Below the pieces are notes generated by a model, which saw nothing but the letters and a program-made list of their open reading frames with translations, made no database searches and had not been told where the DNA came from. The translations under genes were made by a program, and so were the position numbers. This document shows, piece by piece, positions 33,258 to 43,539 of a stretch of 64,000 nucleotides of DNA; the first letter of the stretch is position 1; each line of letters opens with the position of its first letter. Origin of the DNA: Proteus vulgaris (GTDB taxonomy: Bacteria; Pseudomonadota; Gammaproteobacteria; Enterobacterales; Enterobacteriaceae); assembly GCF_023100685.1 (NCBI RefSeq), contig NZ_CP090064.1, positions 1,674,001 through 1,738,000 on the forward strand, given 5' to 3'.

Positions 33258-34688
33258 CTAACTCGCAATATCTTGAGCATATAGATAAAGCTCTTGTAGT
33301 TGTTTTAGCTTATCTTCGTTATCACTATGTTCTTCTGCTAAAAGCTGGAGCGTATTGATATATTCAGTCAGCTTTTCTGGCGTTAACCTCTCTTTTCTAT
33401 GTGCTAACCAACGTTGTTGCTCATCATAATTGAGGGTAGAAGGATAATTTCTCGCACGATAACGGAAAAATAGCGGTTCCATTCTCGCATCTTCAAATGT
33501 TAAATCTAAAGCAGGTAAATTCTGTGGTTGTGTTGAGCGAATAATTTCCATCGCACTACGATCATTTTCACTGAAAAAGCCATTATAAATTTGAGAATCA
33601 ACATCATCAGAGACAACAAAAGGAGTTTGTTGAGCGAAGAGTTCTACGACTTTATTGCGTATTTCAGGATGCGAAAATAAAATGGCTTGATTGTTTAAAC
33701 AAGTATCAACATCTAAACCAATTCTATCTGCATCTTGAGGTCTTAATGTATTTTGTGGTGCCACAATAGGGCATTTATTAATATGCAGCAATTTAATTGG
33801 AACAGGTGGTTCATCAACTGCCAATTCACTGCGTGGCGTATATAAACGTTCACGTAATTGGCCTGATGTTAAGGTTAATAGCGGGGATATATCCGCAGAT
33901 AAATCGCACACAATAACCGCATTACGATTATCTGGATGCCATGCCAAAGGCGCCACAAGACTTAAATTAGAACGAGCAGCACCAAACATACCTGAAACAT
34001 GTACAATCGGTGTCATGGTGGGAATATCAATTAACGCCTGAACTTTACGTTTATCGCGTAAATTAAAGAAATAATCAAACATACGCGGTTGAGCTTGTTT
34101 TAATTTTTTTGCCATTGCAATGGTGGCATAAACATCAGACATTGCATCATGCGCATTCTCATGAGATATGCCATTGGCTTTGGTTAATAGCTCTAGACGA
34201 AAGCTTGGGAAACCGTCTTCATTTTCAGGCCAAACAATACCATCTGGACGTAGTGCATAACAGGCTCGTAAAACATCGAGCAAATCCCACCGAGAATTTC
34301 CTTTTTGCCAACTATAGGCATAAGGATCATAAAAATTACGATAAAGGATATTGCGGGTTACTTCATCATCAAATCGAAGGTTGTTATAACCCATAATACA
34401 GCTATTAGGTTGACTAAAAGCTTGATGAATTTGACGGGTAAATTCAGCTTCAATTAACCCATTTTTTGCTGCAATTTGTGGTGTTATTCCTGTGATCATC
34501 ACAGCTTCTGGATGAGGCAGATAATCATCATTAGGTTTGCAATAAATAACGAGAGGATCTTCAATAATATTGAAATCCATATCAGTTCTTATACCAGCAA
34601 ATTGAGCCGGACGATCTAGCGCTGGGTGTGTACCAAAGGTTTCGTAGTCATGGACGTAAAATGTGGGCGTTTTCGCTGAATTAGACAA
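33258..34688 (-). CDS. sbcB: Exodeoxyribonuclease I
   Basis: A 476-residue 3'-5' single-strand DNA exonuclease of the DEDDh family acting in recombination and mismatch repair, recruited by SSB. The first acidic pair is in FYVHDYETFGTHPALDRPAQ, the next in YNNLRFDDEVTRNI, and the last in the HDAMSDVYATIAMAK motif with its catalytic His and Asp. The middle SH3-like and C-terminal helical domains match E. coli ExoI (475 residues) in length. A single gene convergent with dld. Confidence 0.95.
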   Translation of the reverse strand: MSNSAKTPTFYVHDYETFGTHPALDRPAQFAGIRTDMDFNIIEDPLVIYCKPNDDYLPHPEAVMITGITPQIAAKNGLIEAEFTRQIHQAFSQPNSCIMGYNNLRFDDEVTRNILYRNFYDPYAYSWQKGNSRWDLLDVLRACYALRPDGIVWPENEDGFPSFRLELLTKANGISHENAHDAMSDVYATIAMAKKLKQAQPRMFDYFFNLRDKRKVQALIDIPTMTPIVHVSGMFGAARSNLSLVAPLAWHPDNRNAVIVCDLSADISPLLTLTSGQLRERLYTPRSELAVDEPPVPIKLLHINKCPIVAPQNTLRPQDADRIGLDVDTCLNNQAILFSHPEIRNKVVELFAQQTPFVVSDDVDSQIYNGFFSENDRSAMEIIRSTQPQNLPALDLTFEDARMEPLFFRYRARNYPSTLNYDEQQRWLAHRKERLTPEKLTEYINTLQLLAEEHSDNEDKLKQLQELYLYAQDIAS

Positions 34689-34863
34689 GGTTTCCTACCG
34701 TAAATTTATTAATGATTTTTTAAATCATTACTCAATGAGTTGTATTGGGTTTAATTAAGACCATGGTAAACCATAATACGGTAAACGTGAAATGTCAGAT
34801 CAAAGCGCGCTTATGCAGCGTTCAATATAGGGGGCAGTGAGAATGAATAGAAGCGAACCTCTG

Positions 34864-35082
34864 CTAATATTGATCTTTTGTGATGACAATAAAATAAAAC
34901 CACCAGCAAGCAATCAGCCAGAGATTCATTATTAAAATATGAATAGAAGATAAAGTAAGATGATTATCTAGTGTTGGCGTTGTACCAGCATTACTGGAAA
35001 TAATCGCAAAAGATAGCATAATTGCTTTAGGATTAAGCACATTAGCAATATAAGCGGTATTAACAGCAATAAAAAATAAATG
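34864..35082 (-). pseudogene. LysE/RhtB-type exporter gene remnant
   Basis: On the minus strand the frame reads AVNTAYIANVLNPKAIMLSF and AIISSNAG, then a hydrophobic segment HILIMNLWLIACWWFYFIVI and a stop at 34864. ANxLNPKA followed by hydrophobic helices is typical of LysE-family amino-acid exporters. Only about 70 codons remain with no start, so this is a dead fragment. It explains part of the 530-base gap between sbcB and the sugar transporter. Confidence 0.5.
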
Positions 35083-35108
35083 TAGATCTAGCGCACATAA
35101 CTCAAATT

Positions 35109-35120
35109 GTTAACGTTAAC
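35109..35120. promoter_or_regulatory. GTTAACGTTAAC palindrome, distal operator
   Basis: A perfect 12-base palindrome with central CG, the form of LacI/GalR-family operators, 101 bases before the transporter start. A second identical site lies 63 bases downstream. Confidence 0.65.
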
Positions 35121-35171
35121 TTATGTGCTTAACATCACATTACAGTAAGAATAATGTTTGTTAGCTTAAAA

Positions 35172-35183
35172 GTTAACGTTAAC
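35172..35183. promoter_or_regulatory. GTTAACGTTAAC palindrome, proximal operator
   Basis: Second copy of the same palindrome, 38 bases before the transporter start. The 63-base centre spacing is about six helical turns, compatible with looping by one repressor. No lacI-type gene lies in the window, so the regulator is encoded elsewhere. Confidence 0.65.
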
Positions 35184-35220
35184 ATTTAGGGGTGGAATGA
35201 CTTTATAAGGCGCTTAACCA

Positions 35221-36483
35221 ATGAACAAAGACTCAAAAAAATACTATGCGATTTTAAGTGCGCTGTTATTTTTCTTCTTTTTTACCTGGTCTTCATCATT
35301 TTCATTAGTTTCTATTTGGCTAAACCAGTATGTTGGATTAAAGGCGACTGATACCGGATTGATATTCTCTGCAATTTCTCTTATTGCATTATGTGCGCAA
35401 CCTTTATATGGCTTTATTCAGGATAAATTAGGGTTAAGAAAAAATCTGTTATTAGTGATTGCAATATTACTTATTCTTTCTGGGCCATTTTTTCTTGGTT
35501 TTGCTTCAATATTACGTTGGAATATTTTTATTGGCTCCATTTTAGGGGGCTTATATGTGGGTATGACCTTTAATGCAGGTATTGGCGTATTAGAGTCATA
35601 TACAGAACGTGTGAGTCGTATCCGTGGTTTTGAATATGGTAGGGCGAGAATGTGGGGATCGTTAGGTTGGGCATCAGCAACATTTATAGCTGGGCACAAT
35701 ATTAATATCGACCCTAATTATAATTTTGTGATGGCATCTGTTTCTGGTGTCGTGTTCTTAATTCTTTTAGCTTTATTAAAAACAGGTAAATCAGACGCAT
35801 TTAACCAATTAGAGCATGGAAAGACATCCAGCATTACTGTAAAAGATGCACTTAATTTACTTTCATTACCTCGTTTTTGGGCGCTTATCTTATTTGTGAT
35901 TGGAACCTGTGTATATGGTGTTTATGACCAACAATTTCCAGTCTTTTTCTCATCGCAATTTGCTACTTTACAGCAAGGTAATGAAATGTACGGATATCTG
36001 AATTCATTGCAGGTATTCTTAGAAGCTGGTGGTATGTTTATTGCACCTTTCCTTGTAAATAGAATTGGTGCTAAAAATGGCTTATTACTGGCAAGCAGTG
36101 TTATGGCTACACGTATTATTGGCTCAGGATTAGTCGAAGGGCCTGTCTTGATCTCTTGTATGAAGTTATTACATGCTGTTGAGTTACCAATTTTATTAAT
36201 TTCAATTTTTAAATATAACAGCCAACATTTTGACAAACGTTTATCTTCAACACTTTATTTAGTGGGTTTCCAATGTGTGAGTTCTATTGTCGCTACATTA
36301 TTATCTCCATTAGCCGGTTATGGTTATGATCATTATGGTTTTGCTCCAACCTATATGGTGATGGGATGCATTGTGATAGGAACAACACTTCTCTCCGCTG
36401 TATTTTTACGTTCAGATGCGAAAGCGTTACTACCCCTTGATGGCTTACAACATGAAGATCAAAATAAAGCACAACCTATTTAA
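35221..36483 (+). CDS. Oligosaccharide:proton symporter, LacY/CscB family
   Basis: A 420-residue inner-membrane protein with twelve predicted helices. It follows LacY/CscB/RafB closely: DKLGLRKNLL after helix 2, SYTERVSRIRGFEYGRARMW (holding the Glu and Arg equivalent to LacY E126 and R144), YDQQFPVFF, and GYLNSLQVFLEAGGMF. At LacY Glu269 this protein has a hydrophobic residue and instead a Glu three positions on, as in sucrose permease CscB. HAVELPILLISIFKYN provides the His-Glu proton relay. The substrate is thus more likely sucrose or another oligosaccharide than lactose. No hydrolase gene adjoins it. Two LacI-type palindromes lie upstream. Confidence 0.85.
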   Translation: MNKDSKKYYAILSALLFFFFFTWSSSFSLVSIWLNQYVGLKATDTGLIFSAISLIALCAQPLYGFIQDKLGLRKNLLLVIAILLILSGPFFLGFASILRWNIFIGSILGGLYVGMTFNAGIGVLESYTERVSRIRGFEYGRARMWGSLGWASATFIAGHNINIDPNYNFVMASVSGVVFLILLALLKTGKSDAFNQLEHGKTSSITVKDALNLLSLPRFWALILFVIGTCVYGVYDQQFPVFFSSQFATLQQGNEMYGYLNSLQVFLEAGGMFIAPFLVNRIGAKNGLLLASSVMATRIIGSGLVEGPVLISCMKLLHAVELPILLISIFKYNSQHFDKRLSSTLYLVGFQCVSSIVATLLSPLAGYGYDHYGFAPTYMVMGCIVIGTTLLSAVFLRSDAKALLPLDGLQHEDQNKAQPI

Positions 36484-36518
36484 TCGCGCATTAAATTATC
36501 CTTTGTAGTGTCGATTTT

Positions 36519-36550
36519 GGCTACCAGTAAAAATGTGTAGCCATTTTTTT
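36519..36550 (+). terminator. Terminator after the sugar transporter
   Basis: GGCTAC and GTAGCC stem followed by ATTTTTTTC, 36 bases after the transporter stop. Confidence 0.7.
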
Positions 36551-36737
36551 CATTAATTAAGTGAACATTTACGGGTTAAAGAGTGTTGACTATATTTATT
36601 AATGCATATCATCTTAATTAATTGTTAATCAAGCAAAATCAATTAAATTTGTAAACTTTGCTTGTTTATTGACACGATTAAGCGATAATCTTAAACAGAA
36701 CTATTTATCTTAAATATCAATTGTAAAGGTGTAGGAA

Positions 36738-37076
36738 ATGGATAACGCAAACAAGCCGTCTTTCCAAAACGTACTGGAGTTTGTGCGTATGTATCGTCGT
36801 AAAAACAAAATCCGTCGTGAGATCACTGACAATGAGAAAAAGATCCGTGATAACCAAAAACGTGTTCTTTTGTTAGACAACTTAAGTGAATACATTAAAC
36901 CGGGTATGTCGATTGAAGATGTACTGGGTATTATTGCTAATATGCGTAGCGACTATGACGATCGAGTTGATGATTACATTATTAAAAATGCCGATCTGTC
37001 TAAAGAGCGCCGTGAATTATCTAAGCAATTAAAGGCGATGGGGGAAATTAAAAATCCTCCTGATCTAAAAGACTAA
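36738..37076 (+). CDS. tmaR: TmaR (YeeX), PTS enzyme I localisation regulator
   Basis: A 112-residue coiled-coil protein: [20 protein letters not shown], then a long charged helix ([20 protein letters not shown]), [20 protein letters not shown] and a final helix. It matches E. coli YeeX, now TmaR, which recruits PTS enzyme I to the cell pole and so modulates sugar uptake. Ribosome site AGGTGTAGG. In E. coli yeeX also lies near sbcB, so this is conserved local order. Confidence 0.9.
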   Translation: MDNANKPSFQNVLEFVRMYRRKNKIRREITDNEKKIRDNQKRVLLLDNLSEYIKPGMSIEDVLGIIANMRSDYDDRVDDYIIKNADLSKERRELSKQLKAMGEIKNPPDLKD

Positions 37077-37104
37077 TTGCTTTACTAAGCATAAGAAATT
37101 GAAG

Positions 37105-37137
37105 GCCTCTGAATTGAATATTCAGGGGCTTTTTTTA
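37105..37137 (+). terminator. Terminator of tmaR
   Basis: GCCTCTGAAT and ATTCAGGGGC stem followed by seven Ts, 28 bases after the stop. Confidence 0.85.
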
Positions 37138-37193
37138 TCTTACTTGGGGCTTAAGTACATTAAGTTAAATTGCTAATAGCTACCCACAAAAAA

Positions 37194-37217
37194 AGAACCC
37201 ACTAAAAAGTGGGTTCT
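37194..37217 (-). terminator. Terminator of rne
   Basis: AGAACCCACT and AGTGGGTTCT form a 10-bp stem with an AAAA loop. On the minus strand it is followed by a run of Ts, placing it as the rne terminator 45 bases after its stop. Confidence 0.85.
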
Positions 37218-37261
37218 CAATTTAAAGGTATTATCAAGATATTCTTAATAACGTCTTATTA

Positions 37262-40200
37262 TTAGTTTTGACTTTCAGCTTTAGTCATTACTGATGAAGC
37301 TTGGTTAGTTGAACAATGTCCACCTGCACCAGTACGGCCTTTTTTATCAAAAGCAGGGCGAGTTTCCCATGCTTTGATTTCAATCGCGACAGTAGGTTCA
37401 TCAGATGCTGGCGCTTTTGTCATTGGTGCGCTTGCATGAAGTTGGCGTACTACTGGCTCTTGACAAATAATCACAGCTGTAGGTTTGCTTTCTTTTACTG
37501 GTACTGGCTCTGCTTCTACTGCAGGTGTTGTAGCCGTTGTGCTCTCATTCTCTTCAGGCTGACTTTCAATAATCGTTTCAACGATAGCTTCGGCATCACT
37601 TTCATTGTGTTGTCCAGCTGTTTCTTCGGTTGTAACTAAAGTAGCAACAGCTTGAGGCTCAGGAGTAGATGCTTCAGTCACTTCGCGTTCTACTGGTGCA
37701 ATGACTTCTTGTGTAACGTTTTCAGTCACTGCATCTGTTTCTGCTTGTTGTGAAGCTTCATGCATATAAGCCTCGGTTGTGTTTAATACCGCAGAAATAT
37801 TTTCTTTACGAGTAACATGTTCTTCGGTATTCACATCATCAATAACGTTGTTGACAACACTTTCTTCAACTTGGTTTTCAATGTTATTTACTTCTACAGG
37901 TGCTAATTGTGGCTCTACTGCAATAATTTCAGCAACAGCTTCAGTGGATGATGCAGAGCTAACAGTCACAGTGTAGGTTGATTCTGTGGTATCCGCTTGT
38001 TCCACTTTTGCAACAATGGCTTCTGAAACCGCCGGTGTGATAGCAACCATTTGAGGATCTGCATGAGTAATGATGTTCTTTTCAACATTACTCTTGTTGT
38101 TTTCAACATTATTCTCGATAAATGGCGCATCACTGATTGGCGTTACAGGATAACGAATAAATACTTTACCAGAAGCAAGCTCAGGTGATGCAACCGCCAT
38201 TGTAAGTGGCATTGGTGATACTGTTAATGTACGTTCATCACGATAGCGACGGCGACGTTGACCACTTACACGTAAATGACGAGGTGAACGACGAGAACGA
38301 CGAGGCATGACATTCTCTTGCCCGTTGTTGTCTTCATTTTTATTATCATCTTGTGCTTTTGGTGCTACATCAGATAAGGCTTTTACTGGTTGAGCTTCAT
38401 TTGTTTCAACTTTTGTAACAGCATCGGCTTTAGGTGCTGCTTTTTCCGTTGGAGCAACTTTAGCTGGTGCGATAGCAACCGGAGGTTCTGAAATTGCCTT
38501 TTCTGTTGTTGCAACAGGAGCAACAGGAGCAACAGGAGCAATGGCTAACGTTGTATCGTTGTTGTCTGTTACACGTATAGATTGTGTTAATTGGCGACGA
38601 TTACGACGTTGCATAGCAGGGCGACGAGGTTCTTCTTTCTTCTCATCTGCACTGTCTTTTTCAGTCGCATCATTTTCGCTAAGTGCAGCTTGTGCTTTCG
38701 CGGCTTCTTGTTGCTGCTGACGTTTCTCTTCTTGACGACGGCGTTGCTCTGCGCGTTGTTCACGACGTTGTTGGCGACGCGCTTCGCGTTCTGCAATCTC
38801 TTGCTCACTACTCACTTCAGTTGTTGGAGCTGTTTGTGGTTTTTGATTACGATTTTTGCGGTTTTCTTCGCTATTCGTGTTATCACGATTACGATCGTTA
38901 TCACGGTCACGGCGATTATTGTTGTTACGTCGATTGTTGTTATTACGACGTTCACGACGATTATCCGTATTCTCTTTCTTGGTTTCCTGTGGTTTTTCTT
39001 GTGTTACCGCAGGCTCTGGCTCGCTACCAAATAAGTTAGAGAAGAATTTTGCAACTGAGGCAAAGAAGCCAGTACCTTGGGCTTGCTCTGATTTAACTGG
39101 CTTAGCTTGAGGTTGAGGTGCTTTTTTACTTTTCGTTGTCGTTTCTGGAGTGTCTTCTTCTTGCAATCCAAAGGCTGAAATAGCAGGTTGTTCAGGCACT
39201 TTGCGCTCTGTGACAACATCGTCTTCAGCTTCATTTAACTGACTTTCATGGAATTGCGCTAAGTTGTAGCTCAGAGATGTAATTTCTTCGCCCTTACGCA
39301 CACGGATAACAGAGAAATGAGGGGTTTGCATTTGGTCATTAGGAACAATAACCACTTTAACATTAGATTGACGCAGTTCAATATCTGTTACAGCTTTACG
39401 TTTTTCGTTAAGCAAATAAGAGGCAATTTGAACAGGAACAATTGCATGTACTTCATGGGTATTCTCTTTCAGCGCTTCTTCTTCAATTAGACGTAACACA
39501 GAAAGTGATAATGATTCGTTATCACGAATAGTACCAGTACCTAAGCAACGAGGACAAACGTGATGGCTTGATTCACCCAATGAAGGACTTAAGCGTTGAC
39601 GAGACATCTCTAATAAGCCGAAGCGAGAGATGCGTCCAATTTGAATACGAGCACGATCTTGGCGTACAGCCTCGCGCATTCTATTCTCAACTTCACGTTG
39701 ATGGCGCACTGGCGTCATATCGATAAAGTCGATAACAATTAAACCACCGAGGTCGCGTAAACGTAATTGACGTGCAATTTCGTCAGCAGCTTCTAAGTTA
39801 GTATTGAATGCCGTTTCTTCGATATCACCGCCACGCGTTGAACGAGAGGAGTTAATATCAATCGCTGTTAATGCTTCAGTAGTATCAATAACTAATGCAC
39901 CACCAGAAGGTAGGCGAACTTCACGCTGAAAAGCTGATTCAATTTGTGATTCAATTTGATAATGGCTAAATAATGGAACTGCGCCAGTATAATGACGAAT
40001 TTTGCTGGCAAAATCACCACGACCAATCGCTTCGATATGACTACGAGCCATTTCAACGACTTTTGCATTATCAATTAAGATTTCACCAATATCAGGACGT
40101 AAATAGTCGCGGAATGCGCGAACGATTACGTTACTTTCCTGATGGATTAAGAAAGGAGCAGAGCGATTCTCTGCTGCTTTTTTAATGGCATCCCAATGTC

Positions 40201-40765
40201 TTAGACGATAGCTTAAATCTTGTTGTAGTGCTTCAGCCGATTTACCGACACCAGCAGTACGTACAATCAGACCCATGCCATCTGGAATTTCAAGACTTGA
40301 TAAGGCTTCTTTGAGTTCTGTACGGTCTTCACCTTCGATACGGCGAGAAATACCACCTGCACGAGGATTATTTGGCATTAATACCAAATAGCTTCCTGCA
40401 AGGCTGATAAAAGTGGTTAATGCAGCACCTTTATTACCACGCTCTTCTTTATCAACTTGAACAATAACTTCCTGGCCTTCTTTCAAGACATCTTTGATGT
40501 TAGGACGACCATGGGAGTGATAATTGCTAGGAAAGTATTCGCGGGCTATTTCTTTAATAGGAAGGAAACCGTGGCGTTCCGCACCATAATCAACAAAAGC
40601 AGCTTCTAGGCTGGGTTCAATTCGAGTGATTTTACCTTTATAGATATTCGCTTTTTTCTGTTCATGACCGGGGCTTTCGATATCCAGATCGTACAAGCGT
40701 TGCCCATCCACAAGGGCAACACGCAACTCTTCCTGCTGAGTCGCGTTAATTAACATTCTTTTCAT
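37262..40765 (-). CDS. rne: Ribonuclease E
   Basis: A 1167-residue endoribonuclease, the scaffold of the RNA degradosome, attached to the inner membrane. N-terminal half: S1 domain ([20 protein letters not shown]), 5'-sensor, and the DNase I-like domain with catalytic Asp residues in [19 protein letters not shown] and [20 protein letters not shown]. The zinc-link is [13 protein letters not shown]. The C-terminal 600 residues are disordered: a membrane-targeting amphipathic region ([16 protein letters not shown]), an Arg-rich RNA-binding stretch of NNRR repeats, Glu/Val-rich repeats, and a conserved [20 protein letters not shown] end that binds PNPase. It is about 100 residues longer than the E. 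coli enzyme because of the Glu/Thr/Val-rich spacer. The long 5' leader probably mediates autoregulation as in E. coli. Confidence 0.97.
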   Translation of the reverse strand: MKRMLINATQQEELRVALVDGQRLYDLDIESPGHEQKKANIYKGKITRIEPSLEAAFVDYGAERHGFLPIKEIAREYFPSNYHSHGRPNIKDVLKEGQEVIVQVDKEERGNKGAALTTFISLAGSYLVLMPNNPRAGGISRRIEGEDRTELKEALSSLEIPDGMGLIVRTAGVGKSAEALQQDLSYRLRHWDAIKKAAENRSAPFLIHQESNVIVRAFRDYLRPDIGEILIDNAKVVEMARSHIEAIGRGDFASKIRHYTGAVPLFSHYQIESQIESAFQREVRLPSGGALVIDTTEALTAIDINSSRSTRGGDIEETAFNTNLEAADEIARQLRLRDLGGLIVIDFIDMTPVRHQREVENRMREAVRQDRARIQIGRISRFGLLEMSRQRLSPSLGESSHHVCPRCLGTGTIRDNESLSLSVLRLIEEEALKENTHEVHAIVPVQIASYLLNEKRKAVTDIELRQSNVKVVIVPNDQMQTPHFSVIRVRKGEEITSLSYNLAQFHESQLNEAEDDVVTERKVPEQPAISAFGLQEEDTPETTTKSKKAPQPQAKPVKSEQAQGTGFFASVAKFFSNLFGSEPEPAVTQEKPQETKKENTDNRRERRNNNNRRNNNNRRDRDNDRNRDNTNSEENRKNRNQKPQTAPTTEVSSEQEIAEREARRQQRREQRAEQRRRQEEKRQQQQEAAKAQAALSENDATEKDSADEKKEEPRRPAMQRRNRRQLTQSIRVTDNNDTTLAIAPVAPVAPVATTEKAISEPPVAIAPAKVAPTEKAAPKADAVTKVETNEAQPVKALSDVAPKAQDDNKNEDNNGQENVMPRRSRRSPRHLRVSGQRRRRYRDERTLTVSPMPLTMAVASPELASGKVFIRYPVTPISDAPFIENNVENNKSNVEKNIITHADPQMVAITPAVSEAIVAKVEQADTTESTYTVTVSSASSTEAVAEIIAVEPQLAPVEVNNIENQVEESVVNNVIDDVNTEEHVTRKENISAVLNTTEAYMHEASQQAETDAVTENVTQEVIAPVEREVTEASTPEPQAVATLVTTEETAGQHNESDAEAIVETIIESQPEENESTTATTPAVEAEPVPVKESKPTAVIICQEPVVRQLHASAPMTKAPASDEPTVAIEIKAWETRPAFDKKGRTGAGGHCSTNQASSVMTKAESQN

Positions 40766-41296
40766 ATTGTGACTTACTCGTTATTTTCACGTTTTATAAT
40801 GTGCCACTAACATACGTAATTACACTATTGATAACCGATGACCTCGTGTCTTTTACAAATGCGTCAACCTCACGGTTGTCGATTGTATAGAGGTGCAATA
40901 TCTCGGTGAGTCTGATTTTTAGTTCAAAAATTCAGCACTCTTTAATTGAACACAATGTTTCAACTCAATAAGCGATGTATTTGTGGCATACTAAATTGTT
41001 TGATTTTCGACTATGTCTTACGCCATTGCTGCATTTTGAAAATCAAACAAACAAAATTTTCATAAATATACCTGATAAACATAATCAGGAGAGTCTGCAT
41101 TATTCCATTGGTGTTAGGGTTATAGCAAGGTGACTTTTCTGCTTTGGTGACTTTTTCTGTATAAATATGAGAGATTAGCTAATGTTTCGTCTTTTTCCCA
41201 TTATTCAGGTTAAAATAGACGACAGAATTGATGTTATTTTGTGCACCACAAAGTTGTTTGTTATTTTTATTTTAAGAGAGCCAAAGAATCGCCACT
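40766..41296. other. Divergent rne/rluC intergenic region
   Basis: A 531-base gap between divergent genes, expected to hold the rne promoter and its long 5' untranslated leader (which in E. coli folds into hairpins cleaved by RNase E itself) and the rluC promoter. I see no open reading frame or repeat in it. I could not confirm the leader hairpins by eye. Confidence 0.5.
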
Positions 41297-42250
41297 ATGA
41301 AATCATTTAATCAAGTTCAGTTCGTCACCATTGATGGCGATGAAGCAGGTCAGCGTATCGATAATTTTCTACTGGCACGCTTAAAAGGTGTACCAAAGAG
41401 TATGATTTACCGAATTATCCGTAAAGGGGAAGTTCGAGTCAATAAAGGGCGAATTAAACCTGAATATAAATTAAATGCAGGTGACAGTATTCGCATTCCG
41501 CCGGTGAGAGTAGCAGAAAAAGAAGAAATTACTGTATCACCAAAATTAGACAAAGTTTCTGCCTTAGCTAATTGTATTTTATATGAAGACGAACATTTAA
41601 TGCTGATTAATAAACCATCTGGTACAGCAGTGCATGGTGGCAGTGGTTTAAGCTTTGGTGTTATTGAAGGTTTGCGTGCATTACGTCCAGAAGCTCGCTT
41701 TTTAGAGCTTGTTCATCGCCTTGATAGAGATACTTCTGGTGTGTTGTTAATTGCAAAAAAACGTTCAGCACTACGTGCGCTACATGAGCAATTACGTTTA
41801 AAACAGATGCAAAAAGATTATTTGGCGCTAGTTCGTGGTCAGTGGCAATCACACACTAAAGTGGTACAAGCTCCGTTATTGAAAAACATTCTTCAAAGTG
41901 GTGAGCGCGTAGTAAAAGTGAACAATGAGGGTAAGCCTTCAGAGACCCGTTTTAAAGTAGAAGAGCGTTTTGAGATTGCCACTCTGGTGAAAGCAAGCCC
42001 TGTTACCGGAAGAACACACCAAATCCGTGTACATACATTACATGCAGGTCATCCTATTGCTTTTGATGATCGTTATGGTGATCGTGATTTTGATGCGCAA
42101 TTGGTTGGAACAAAGCTTAATCGTTTATTTTTACATGCAAGCTCTTTGACATTCACTCATCCTTCAACGGGTGAACAGATGCGAATTGAAGCGCCAATGG
42201 ATAATACATTACGCCATTGTTTGCAGGTGTTACGTAGTCAAAAATCTTAG
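41297..42250 (+). CDS. rluC: 23S rRNA pseudouridine synthase C (positions 955, 2504, 2580)
   Basis: A 317-residue enzyme. An S4 RNA-binding domain is at residues 18-80 (RIDNFLLARLKGVPKSMIYR), and the RluA-type catalytic domain follows with LVHRLDRDTSGVLLIAKK, holding the catalytic Asp, and SPVTGRTHQIRVHTLHAGHP. Size and position next to divergent rne match E. coli rluC. Confidence 0.96.
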   Translation: MKSFNQVQFVTIDGDEAGQRIDNFLLARLKGVPKSMIYRIIRKGEVRVNKGRIKPEYKLNAGDSIRIPPVRVAEKEEITVSPKLDKVSALANCILYEDEHLMLINKPSGTAVHGGSGLSFGVIEGLRALRPEARFLELVHRLDRDTSGVLLIAKKRSALRALHEQLRLKQMQKDYLALVRGQWQSHTKVVQAPLLKNILQSGERVVKVNNEGKPSETRFKVEERFEIATLVKASPVTGRTHQIRVHTLHAGHPIAFDDRYGDRDFDAQLVGTKLNRLFLHASSLTFTHPSTGEQMRIEAPMDNTLRHCLQVLRSQKS

Positions 42251-42292
42251 GTCTAAATATTCTTATTTCGACAGAAAATCCGAACACTCAAT

Positions 42293-42319
42293 GCGCCCAG
42301 TTAGCTGGGCGTATTTTTT
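42293..42319 (+). terminator. Terminator of rluC
   Basis: GCGCCCAG and CTGGGCGT stem with a TTAG loop followed by ATTTTTT. Confidence 0.85.
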
Positions 42320-42357
42320 GCTTAACATTATGTAAGACAGTTAATTTAAAAACGTCA

Positions 42358-42753
42358 TTAACCTTCAACCTTTGTCATACATTGCTCAACGATGTTATCA
42401 ATATCCCACTCTTTAGGCAGTGATTTTGAACCATTTTTGCGCATTTCCATATCAACACGAATAAATTCGGTAATACCATAATTTTTAATGATGCTGTCGT
42501 AGGTGCATCCGCACACTTCTGTAATTTGAGGAATGAGCGCATCATCAGTAATACCTGATCCTAATATGCAACTACTGACAAAATTCTTTTTGAATGAAGA
42601 TGTGCTGTCATCTTTTTTATTTGAAATTACACTGTCTTGGACAGTATTGGCCGTATTAGTCGTTTGGGCTATTTCTGAGTCTTTCTCATCAGAACAACCT
42701 GCTAATGCTGTTGCCATCACTAACGCTATTAAGACGGATGTTAGTTTATTCAT
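42358..42753 (-). CDS. Small predicted lipoprotein
   Basis: A 131-residue protein with a type II signal: a basic start, hydrophobic core and LAGC lipobox (Cys at residue 20). The mature part begins with a Ser/Asp/Thr-rich linker and contains four more Cys residues around SSCILGSG, EVCGCTYDS and EQCMTK, which could form disulfides in the periplasm. I do not recognise the family; it resembles small Proteus/Providencia lipoproteins only in outline. E. coli has no gene at this place between rluC and yceF. Translated toward rluC, away from maf. Confidence 0.75.
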   Translation of the reverse strand: MNKLTSVLIALVMATALAGCSDEKDSEIAQTTNTANTVQDSVISNKKDDSTSSFKKNFVSSCILGSGITDDALIPQITEVCGCTYDSIIKNYGITEFIRVDMEMRKNGSKSLPKEWDIDNIVEQCMTKVEG

Positions 42754-42798
42754 AATACGCTTTATCGCTACATAAGATTAAAAATAAGATGATCGGGG

Positions 42799-43398
42799 TT
42801 ATTTTTGATCATCAGAGAAAAATAATGGGTTTATTCTTTGCGAGAGTAACATTTTATTCAATCGGATAAGTGGTAAACCAATTAAAGAATTTGGATCATC
42901 GCCTTTCAATTTATCAAAAAGAGTAATACCTAACCCTTCAGACTTAAAACTTCCCGCACAATTGAACGGCATTTCTTTATTTAAATAATGGGTAATTTCA
43001 TCATCAGTTAAATGGCGAAAGTATACTTGAAATAATTCACAATGTGTTTGATGTTCTAAAGTTAAACTATTGTATACTGCTAATCCGGTATAAAACGACA
43101 CACATTGTCCTGAAGCTTGCTTTAATTGTGCGAAAGCATTATCAAAATTATGGGGCTTGCCCGTGATTTTTTTATTTAATACACAAACTTGATCAGAGCC
43201 AATAATAAGGTGATGTGGAAATTTTGCTTGTAAAGCGCTCGCTTTTTCATAGGATAAGCGAGTGACAAGATCTTGAGCACATTCAGTGGGCTTCGGGGTT
43301 TCGTCAATATCGGGAGATGCCTGTATAAAGGGCATTCCAAGCTTTTTCAGCAACTGAGCTCGAAAGGGTGAAGTAGACGCAAGAACGAGTGGCAACAT
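42799..43398 (-). CDS. yceF: Maf-like nucleotide pyrophosphatase (7-methyl-GTP type, YceF)
   Basis: A 199-residue house-cleaning enzyme that hydrolyses modified nucleotides. It begins LVLASTSPFRAQLLKKLGMP with the Maf signature SxSPRR/FR, then DIDETP, IIGSDQVCVL, SFYTGLAVYN and CAGSFKSEGLGI. The YceF subfamily (m7GTP) is favoured by synteny with rluC and yceD. Divergent from yceD. Confidence 0.92.
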   Translation of the reverse strand: MLPLVLASTSPFRAQLLKKLGMPFIQASPDIDETPKPTECAQDLVTRLSYEKASALQAKFPHHLIIGSDQVCVLNKKITGKPHNFDNAFAQLKQASGQCVSFYTGLAVYNSLTLEHQTHCELFQVYFRHLTDDEITHYLNKEMPFNCAGSFKSEGLGITLFDKLKGDDPNSLIGLPLIRLNKMLLSQRINPLFFSDDQK

Positions 43399-43539
43399 AT
43401 TTTTTTTAAAATCCGTAGCAAAATGATGCCTGACATTCTAAACTATGCGCCGCTGATAAAGCGAATTTTGGTGGAAAGGTGTAGATAACCCGCCTTTTTC
43501 TTTGACTATATTCCATTACAAAGATAATATGCGCGCCTT

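Noticed and set aside
38510..38540. Tandem repeat encoding APV units in rne as a mobile repeat
   Set aside because: It is a three-fold in-frame codon repeat inside the disordered part of RNase E, typical low-complexity sequence.
38591..39110. Plus-strand frames opposite the Arg-rich part of rne
   Set aside because: Reverse reading of the repetitive NNRR codons produces Leu/Val-rich pseudo-membrane proteins; rne on the other strand is certain.
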